From Methylophilaceae bacterium (lineage in GTDB: Bacteria; Pseudomonadota; Gammaproteobacteria; Burkholderiales; Methylophilaceae): DNA of 41,817 bases. Position 1 is the stretch's first letter. Every line of letters begins with the position of its first letter. A model generated the notes under the pieces. It made no database searches. It saw only the letters and a list, made by a program, of their open reading frames with translations, and was not told where the DNA came from. The stretch covers positions 1 to 41,817 of the forward strand of contig CANFZA010000010.1 in NCBI GenBank assembly GCA_947451235.1, read 5' to 3'. A program made the translations under genes and the position numbers. Below are positions 36,084 through 41,817 of this stretch, one piece after another.

Positions 36084-36581
36084 TAATATCCCATCGCAAT
36101 ATATCGGCAATGTTAAAACTATAAACATCACAAATATTTGTACGTTAATTGTATAAACTATTCATTATTAGAATTTTTATTGTTAGTGAAAATACCAGAA
36201 AAATCATCACCAAATAGACTGCAAAAATATACTATTCCATCGCTCTAACAGCAAGAAAGCCAGCACATGGCCGGCTTAATTATTAAGTATTACTTGGCCA
36301 AGATTGCAGAATTAAACAATGCGTACTTGATTTAAAAACTGTGCTTAATTATACGAGTACTCACTTAAAATTAAAAGTGAACAACGCATACATTACTAAT
36401 GTCTGTAATCACTTAAGTTCCTAAATTGACTTAAGTTACTGAACTGACTTAATTCTAATATCCGCAACCTACTTTCATAAAAGTAAACCGAAATATAAGA
36501 TAGCGCTGCATTAGAAAGTTGGTTAATCGAGCCTAGCAATTCCACCGTTTACCAATGACTTCACCAATAGAGCCTACCAAT
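36084..36581. other. ~500-bp AT-rich intergenic region with short repeats
   Basis: No ORF of credible coding quality on either strand. It contains an 8-bp one-mismatch hairpin (36257-36277, aagccagc / gccggctt), a small palindrome tcactt...aagtga (36361-36380) and an 18-bp tandem repeat (36411-36446) listed separately. The end near 36084 should hold the ycgR promoter. Confidence 0.6.
36411..36460. repeat. 18-bp tandem repeat, about 2.5 units
   Basis: acttaagttcctaaattg (36411-36428) is followed directly by acttaagttactgaactg (36429-36446) and then a partial acttaattctaata. The ACTTAA core also appears at 36362. Could be a protein-binding array or simple slippage product; no gene overlaps it. 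Confidence 0.6.
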
Positions 36582-36617
36582 AAAAAATGACCTACAGCGA
36601 AAAACTGTAAGTCATTG
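36582..36617 (-). terminator. Rho-independent terminator of tRNA-Pro
   Basis: Minus-strand stem AATGACTTACAG / CTGTAGGTCATT (36586-36597 with 36606-36617, one mismatch), loop of 8 nt, followed by a run of T (from a82-a87 on the plus strand). It begins 9 bp after the tRNA 3' end. Confidence 0.85.
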
Positions 36618-36625
36618 ATTTTATT

Positions 36626-36702
36626 GGTCGGGACAGCAAGATTCGAACTTGCGACCCCTAGTCCCCCAGACTAGTACGCTACCAGGCTGCGCTATGCCCC
36701 GA
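36626..36702 (-). tRNA. tRNA-Pro (anticodon GGG)
   Basis: The 77-nt minus-strand sequence starts CGGGGCATAGCGCAGCCTGG. Acceptor stem CGGGGCA pairs with TGTCCCG (one G-U), D-stem GCGC/GCGT, anticodon stem CTAGT/ACTAG with loop CTGGGGG giving anticodon GGG, and T-arm GCAAG-TTCGAAT-CTTGC. Discriminator A and CCA are genomically encoded. It reads CCC and CCU proline codons. It has its own promoter and terminator. Confidence 0.96.
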
Positions 36703-36737
36703 ACCGATGTTGCAATGGTGTTGCAACAAGGCGTTCA

Positions 36738-36764
36738 TTATAACGCAAAGATTTAGCTGTAAAA
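36738..36764 (-). promoter_or_regulatory. Sigma-70 promoter of tRNA-Pro
   Basis: Minus-strand TATAAT (36738-36743) is an exact -10; TTTACA (36759-36764) is the -35 at a short 15-bp spacing. Transcription would begin near 36731, giving a ~29-nt leader that contains the inverted repeat GTTGCAA-TGGTG-TTGCAAC (36710-36728). Distance and strength suit a stable-RNA promoter. Confidence 0.6.
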
Positions 36765-36840
36765 AAAACATGCTTAAATATTGTTTATAAATTAACAGCG
36801 ATGAATTAAATCTAAAACATTAGCGTGCTGTAAATCTAAA

Positions 36841-37269
36841 TTACGCCGCTTGAGTCACTGGGCGTAATAAAGTTAAAATTTCTTTCAACTCAATTTTGAC
36901 TGATTCAAAATTAAAACTAGTGCTGGTATCTTCTTCAATTTGATCGGCAACCACTGCAACTTGATTGCTACCGTTTAATTGAGCGGTTTCTGCTTTAAAC
37001 TCTGGTCCATCGAGACGATTTCGCGCACCACTAATGGTGAACCCTTGCTCGTAAAGTAACTCACGAATACGGCGGATTAACAGCACTTCATGGTGCTGAT
37101 AGTAGCGGCGGTTACCACGGCGCTTAACAGGCTTAAGCTGAGTGAATTCTTGCTCCCAATATCTGAGCACATGCGGTTTCACACCGCAAAGCTCACTTAC
37201 TTCACCAATAGTGAAGTAGCGCTTTGCCGGAATCGGTGGTAACTGCAATTTTGTAATAAGTTCGCTCAT
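36841..37269 (-). CDS. MerR family transcriptional regulator (MlrA-like)
   Basis: 142 residues. The N-terminal winged helix 'RYFTIGEVSELCGVKPHVLRYWEQEFTQLKPVKRRGNRRYY' is a MerR DNA-binding domain, followed by a helical region 'LLIRRIRELLYEQGFTISGARNRL' and a short variable C-terminus. There are no Cys residues for metal sensing, which separates it from MerR/CueR. This small MerR protein is routinely found right after ihfA in proteobacteria; its target is not established. It is 20 bp downstream of ihfA and probably co-transcribed. Confidence 0.92.
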   Translation of the reverse strand: MSELITKLQLPPIPAKRYFTIGEVSELCGVKPHVLRYWEQEFTQLKPVKRRGNRRYYQHHEVLLIRRIRELLYEQGFTISGARNRLDGPEFKAETAQLNGSNQVAVVADQIEEDTSTSFNFESVKIELKEILTLLRPVTQAA

Positions 37270-37289
37270 ACTATTTAACTTACCTAATA

Positions 37290-37583
37290 TTAGTTAAGGT
37301 AATTAGCTTCGACTTTACTTTTCAATTTTTGACTTGCATGAAAAGTAACAACGCGACGTGCAGTAATGGGTATTTCTTCACCAGTTTTAGGATTACGGCC
37401 TGGACGCTCAGATTTTTTTCGCAATTCAAAATTACCAAAACCTGACAGCTTCACACTGTCGCCCGCTTCTAAGGCAATTCTAACTTCTTCAAAAAATGCT
37501 TCAACCATATCTTTGGCTTCACGTTTATTTAAACCAACTTGCTCATAGAGTAAGTCAGCCAGTTCAGCTTTTGTTAATGTCAT
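37290..37583 (-). CDS. ihfA: Integration host factor subunit alpha
   Basis: 97-residue DNA-bending protein of the HU/IHF family. '[35 protein letters not shown]', the beta-arm '[26 protein letters not shown]' and '[15 protein letters not shown]' match IhfA, including the RNPKTG arm whose Pro intercalates DNA. Heterodimer with IhfB, bends DNA at specific sites in recombination, replication and transcription. GGGAG lies five bases before the ATG. Located between pheT and the MerR gene, as in most proteobacteria. Confidence 0.96.
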   Translation of the reverse strand: MTLTKAELADLLYEQVGLNKREAKDMVEAFFEEVRIALEAGDSVKLSGFGNFELRKKSERPGRNPKTGEEIPITARRVVTFHASQKLKSKVEANYLN

Positions 37584-37722
37584 ACCGCTCCCATTTCATT
37601 TCCAGCTTTTATTAAGCTTTTTTTAATGTATAGATTATTCGTTTTTAATCTTGTGTCACATTGCCTGTTGCAAACAATTTTCTTACAAAAAAATCACTAA
37701 ACGAATCATACCGTTTAATGGC

Positions 37723-40107
37723 TTAATTTCTAAGTGTTGCCGCAAAGTTATTTTGTAACAATGACAGTAGATTTGCGATGGCCGTATCGGCATCAGCATC
37801 GGTCAAAGTTTTTTGAGTATCGTGCATAAGTACCGATAATGCAAGGCTTTTTTTGTTTTCAGGGATACCTTGGCCTTGATACAAATCGAACAATGCCACC
37901 TCTAAAATAAGCGGAATGTTTGCCTTTTCAACAGCATTTAACAGCGAATTTACTGCTAAATCTGCATCGACCACCACCGCCAAATCACGACGAATCGGCA
38001 GTAATTTAGACACTTCTTGATAACTAGGAATTTGGCGATTTAACACTGCCTCTGCCTGCAATTCAAATAAGAATGTGCTTTTGCTTAAACTGTAATGCTG
38101 CTGCCATTTTGGATGCAACTTACCTAACCAGCCAATCGGCACGCCATTTAGTAAAATTCTTGCAGTTTGCCCTGGGTGCAATGTAATGTGTTCAGCTTTT
38201 TCGTAAGTGACTTGTTTATGTGCGCTTGCACCGCCTAATAAAGCATCCACATGCGCCTTCACTTCAAAGAAATCAAGCTCAGACGCATCGGCAGACCATT
38301 GCTCTGGTTTTGCACTGCCGTAGGCTAGGCCAGAAATAACGGTAGTTTCGAGGAATGCTGCACTTGAATTTTGGCTAGATTGGTTAAAATAAGTCGCGCC
38401 CACTTCAAACAACATGGCTCGATCTTGCTTACGGTTAAGGTTATAAACCAAAGTATCTAACAACCCGCCCCATAAACTGGTGCGCATTACGCTTAAATTG
38501 CTGGCAATTGGATTTTTTAGCTTAATTGGGCTGGCGTTACCTAATAAATCGCGCTCCCAGCTTTCATCCACAAAACTATAATTAACCACTTCTTGGTAGC
38601 CTGAAGCGACTAAACAATCACGCAGTTTATTTAATGGGCTTTTCGCTTCTGGCGCCTCCAACATAGTTAAAGCAGCCACTGGCGGCGTTGCAGGAATATG
38701 GTCGTAACCATGTAGGCGTGCAATTTCTTCGATTAAATCTTCTTCAATATTAATGTCGAAGCGGAAGCTTGGTGGTGTAATAATAAAAACTTCGTCCGCA
38801 GTGGTAAAAGCAAAACCAAGCTGAGAGAGCAGTTGCGCTACTTTCTCGGGCGTAAAAGGAATCCCTAACACTGAAATAAGACGCGCTAAGCGTAACTTAA
38901 CTGGGTGACGACTTGGTAATGCGCTGATGTGCTCAGTCACTTCTGCGACTTTTCCACCACAAATTTGTTGAATCAGCGCTGTAGCATACTCAAGCGCATT
39001 CCGTGTATTACCAAAATCTACGCCACGTTCAAATCGGTAAGATGAATCGGTACTTAAGCCTAATCGACGCGCTTTGCCAGTAATGACCGCTGGCGTAAAA
39101 AATGCGCTTTCAAGGAAAATATCAACCGTTTCATCGCCAACTGAACTGTCTTTTCCACCCATCACGCCGGCCAGCGCTACTGCGCCACTGGCATCTGCGA
39201 TCACCAAATCATCCGCTTTTAATGTAATAACTTGATCGTTTAATAGTGTTAAAGATTCGCCCTCTTTTGCAAAACGAACCGCTAAATCACCATTTAATTG
39301 ATTGGCATCAAAAGCGTGCATCGGTTGGCCAAGCGCTAACAATACATAATTAGTCACATCAACTACAGCGCTAATGCTGCGTAAACCGCTACGCTCAAGG
39401 CGCTTAAGCATCCAACTTGGCGTTGCACCTTTGGCGTTAATGCCACGAATCAGACGACCGCAATAACGTGGGCAAGCCACTTGCTCAGTCACCACAATAT
39501 TTTTAACGTCAGATAATTCAGCAACTACCGGTGAAATAGCATCAAAACTTGTGCTCGCACCAGTAATGGCGGCAACATCACGCGCAATCCCTTTAAGGCT
39601 TAAACAGTCACTTCTATTTGGCGTGAGCTTAAGCGTAAATAAATGATCATCTAAATCTAAATGCTCGCGTATGCTTTGTCCAATAACCGCATCGTTATCT
39701 AGCTCTAACAAGCCTGTCGCTTCTTCAGTAATGCCTAGCTCTTTAGAAGAACATAGCATGCCAAAAGATTCAATACCGCGAACTTTAGCTTGCTTGATAG
39801 AAAAGCCCGGCAACTCAGCGCCCACCAAAGCACATGGTGCGATTAAGCCTACGCGTGCATTGGCCGCACCACAAACAATTTGCACAGGTTCTGCCAAACC
39901 GACATCTACCGTACAAACTTGCAAGCGATCAGCATCAGGATGCTTAACTGCAGTTAATATTTTTGCCACCACCACCTTGCTAAAAGGCGCAGCTATTGCT
40001 TGCATTTCTTCAACCTCAAGCCCAGTCATAGTGAGTGCATGACTTAAAGCTTCGCTGTCTAAATCTGTGTTGACTAGGCTACGTAACCAATTTTCTGAAA
40101 ACTGCAT
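37723..40107 (-). CDS. pheT: Phenylalanine--tRNA ligase subunit beta
   Basis: 794 residues, the usual length. N-terminal 'MQFSENWLRSLVNTDLDSEAL', tRNA-binding OB domain ~40-150 ('VVVAKILTAVKHPDADRLQVCTVDVG'), B3/B4 editing domain ('ISAVVDVTNYVLLALGQPMHAFD'), B5 ('FDINIEEDLIEEIARLHGYD'), and a C-terminal FDX-ACB anticodon-binding domain ('YQEVSKLLPIRRDLAVVVD'). Forms the alpha2-beta2 PheRS with PheS; the beta subunit edits Tyr-tRNA(Phe). Separated from pheS by 192 bp, which hold a palindromic element instead of the usual short junction. Confidence 0.97.
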   Translation of the reverse strand: MQFSENWLRSLVNTDLDSEALSHALTMTGLEVEEMQAIAAPFSKVVVAKILTAVKHPDADRLQVCTVDVGLAEPVQIVCGAANARVGLIAPCALVGAELPGFSIKQAKVRGIESFGMLCSSKELGITEEATGLLELDNDAVIGQSIREHLDLDDHLFTLKLTPNRSDCLSLKGIARDVAAITGASTSFDAISPVVAELSDVKNIVVTEQVACPRYCGRLIRGINAKGATPSWMLKRLERSGLRSISAVVDVTNYVLLALGQPMHAFDANQLNGDLAVRFAKEGESLTLLNDQVITLKADDLVIADASGAVALAGVMGGKDSSVGDETVDIFLESAFFTPAVITGKARRLGLSTDSSYRFERGVDFGNTRNALEYATALIQQICGGKVAEVTEHISALPSRHPVKLRLARLISVLGIPFTPEKVAQLLSQLGFAFTTADEVFIITPPSFRFDINIEEDLIEEIARLHGYDHIPATPPVAALTMLEAPEAKSPLNKLRDCLVASGYQEVVNYSFVDESWERDLLGNASPIKLKNPIASNLSVMRTSLWGGLLDTLVYNLNRKQDRAMLFEVGATYFNQSSQNSSAAFLETTVISGLAYGSAKPEQWSADASELDFFEVKAHVDALLGGASAHKQVTYEKAEHITLHPGQTARILLNGVPIGWLGKLHPKWQQHYSLSKSTFLFELQAEAVLNRQIPSYQEVSKLLPIRRDLAVVVDADLAVNSLLNAVEKANIPLILEVALFDLYQGQGIPENKKSLALSVLMHDTQKTLTDADADTAIANLLSLLQNNFAATLRN

Positions 40108-40177
40108 AATGCTTTATGACCTTAATTATTATGTTTAGCTGACTAAAGCAGCGCTAGCAAGTACATCACTAAAATTC

Positions 40178-40282
40178 AAGTTTCTAAGCAAGGCAAGGCG
40201 CGAGTTAAAAATTTGAGCGCAGCATATGGTTTATATGTAAGCGAAAAATTTTAATGAGCAACGCAGCATTGCAACGAAACTT
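40178..40282. repeat. ~105-bp imperfect palindromic element in the pheS-pheT junction
   Basis: Terminal arms AAGTTTC (40178-40184) and GAAACTT (40276-40282) are exact inverted copies. Inside, gcaa.gc blocks and (t)taaaaattt / aaaaatttta continue the symmetry to a centre near 40230 (gcatatggtttatatgta). It resembles a small intergenic palindromic/MITE-like unit. Long hairpin expected in the pheST mRNA; not folded computationally. Confidence 0.65.
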
Positions 40283-40299
40283 TATTTTTAGTGGTGTAC

Positions 40300-41382
<1,083 letters not shown>

Positions 41383-41383
41383 C

Positions 41384-41399
41384 TATGTTATTTAACATA
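41384..41399. promoter_or_regulatory. Palindrome upstream of pheS, possible operator
   Basis: tatgtta-tt-taacata, 7-bp arms with a 2-bp centre, lies in the AT-rich leader between the rplT terminator and pheS, ~86 bp upstream of the pheS ATG. Could be a regulator site; no protein can be assigned. Confidence 0.25.
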
Positions 41400-41435
41400 A
41401 TTTTATCTTAAATTTACCAACAGGATTTTACAGCA

Positions 41436-41462
41436 AAAAAAAGAGGCCGAAGCCTCTTTTTT
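41436..41462 (-). terminator. Rho-independent terminator of rplT with UUCG tetraloop
   Basis: Minus strand reads AAAAAAAGAGGC-TTCG-GCCTCTTTTTTT: a GC stem capped by a C(UUCG)G tetraloop and followed by a T-run, ~30 bp after the rplT stop. Strong, A/T symmetric. Confidence 0.92.
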
Positions 41463-41492
41463 TACTTAATTTTTAAAAATTAAGTTTAGCAA

Positions 41493-41817
41493 TTAAGCTG
41501 CTAAAGCGGTTTTTGCCATTTCAACAAATTGAGCAAATGCTGCTTTATCAAATACTGCTAAGTCAGCCAGTACTTTACGATCAACTTCAACTGCAGCTTT
41601 TTTCAGGCCATTCATGAAGCGGCTGTATGTCAAACCACACTCACGTGCACCAGCATTGATACGTGCAATCCACAATGTGCGGAATTGACGTTTCTTTTGG
41701 CGACGGTCACGGTAAGCATATTGACCGGCTTTCATTACCGCTTGCTTGGCAACGCGGTAAACGTTTTTACGACGACCGCGATAACCCTTAGCGGCTTTTA
41801 ATACTTTTTTGTGTCTA
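41493..41817 (-). CDS. rplT: 50S ribosomal protein L20, 5' end cut by window
   Basis: The frame is open beyond the track's internal Met to the window edge: '[20 protein letters not shown]' precedes '[20 protein letters not shown]' and the C-terminus '[20 protein letters not shown]'. About 107 of ~119 residues are present. L20 binds 23S rRNA early in 50S assembly and, in E. coli, represses its own operon (infC-rpmI-rplT). It is the last gene of that operon here too, followed by a strong terminator before pheS. Confidence 0.97.
   Translation of the reverse strand, partial: RHKKVLKAAKGYRGRRKNVYRVAKQAVMKAGQYAYRDRRQKKRQFRTLWIARINAGARECGLTYSRFMNGLKKAAVEVDRKVLADLAVFDKAAFAQFVEMAKTALAA

Noticed and set aside
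36257-36277. Terminator in the ycgR-tRNA gap
   Set aside because: The hairpin has a mismatch and no U-run, and there is no gene on either strand that would need it.
36411-36460. CRISPR array
   Set aside because: Repeats are contiguous without spacers, only 2.5 units, and no cas genes are in the window.

Overview
The window looks like chromosome of a moderately AT-rich betaproteobacterium. The rplT-pheS-pheT-ihfA-merR-tRNA-Pro block at the right end is typical of Beta/Gammaproteobacteria, and the protein flavour fits a Nitrosomonadales/Methylophilaceae-like organism. This placement is an inference from gene order and family resemblance; no database search was possible. There is no phage, IS element or CRISPR array. 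Almost all genes are recognisable.

Region 1 (1-16.2 kb) is a polyamine catabolism locus. After a truncated GNAT acetyltransferase, a long minus-strand series reads, in transcription order: puuD (spuA-like), puuA (spuB-like), spuC, potF, potG, potH, potI, gabD, puuC, gabT and a small EutQ-like cupin. A MocR/GabR-type PLP-dependent regulator and a RidA gene diverge from puuD. Together they would import putrescine, either gamma-glutamylate it or transaminate it, and take GABA to succinate. The expected gamma-glutamylputrescine oxidase (puuB/pauB) is absent from the window.

Region 2 (16.2-29.6 kb) holds mixed chromosomal genes: a DUF4197 secreted protein, a glycogen phosphorylase with an unusual Lys/Thr-rich N-terminal tail, a GAF-PAS-GGDEF-EAL c-di-GMP enzyme, htpG with a plausible sigma-32 promoter, a GT9 heptosyltransferase-like protein, and a dadA-alr (dadX) pair. 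Divergent from dadA is patD (gamma-aminobutyraldehyde dehydrogenase). patD handles the product of SpuC, and DadX/DadA could recycle the alanine that SpuC makes, so this second locus probably belongs to the same pathway.

Region 3 (31.3-36.1 kb) has a glycine-zipper lipoprotein, a triosephosphate isomerase with an altered N-terminal motif, rlmF, a degenerate EAL-HDOD protein and a YcgR-like PilZ protein.

Region 4 (36.5-41.8 kb) is the translation/nucleoid block: tRNA-Pro(GGG) with its own promoter and terminator, a MerR regulator, ihfA, pheT, pheS and rplT (truncated by the window end).

The intergenic DNA carries several palindromic elements: two copies of a REP-like repeat, a dRS3-like composite, a ~105-bp imperfect palindrome between pheS and pheT, and a pair of mutually exclusive hairpins between potF and potG. 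Many ORF-track starts are upstream TTG/GTG codons; I moved them where a ribosome binding site and family length favour an internal ATG.
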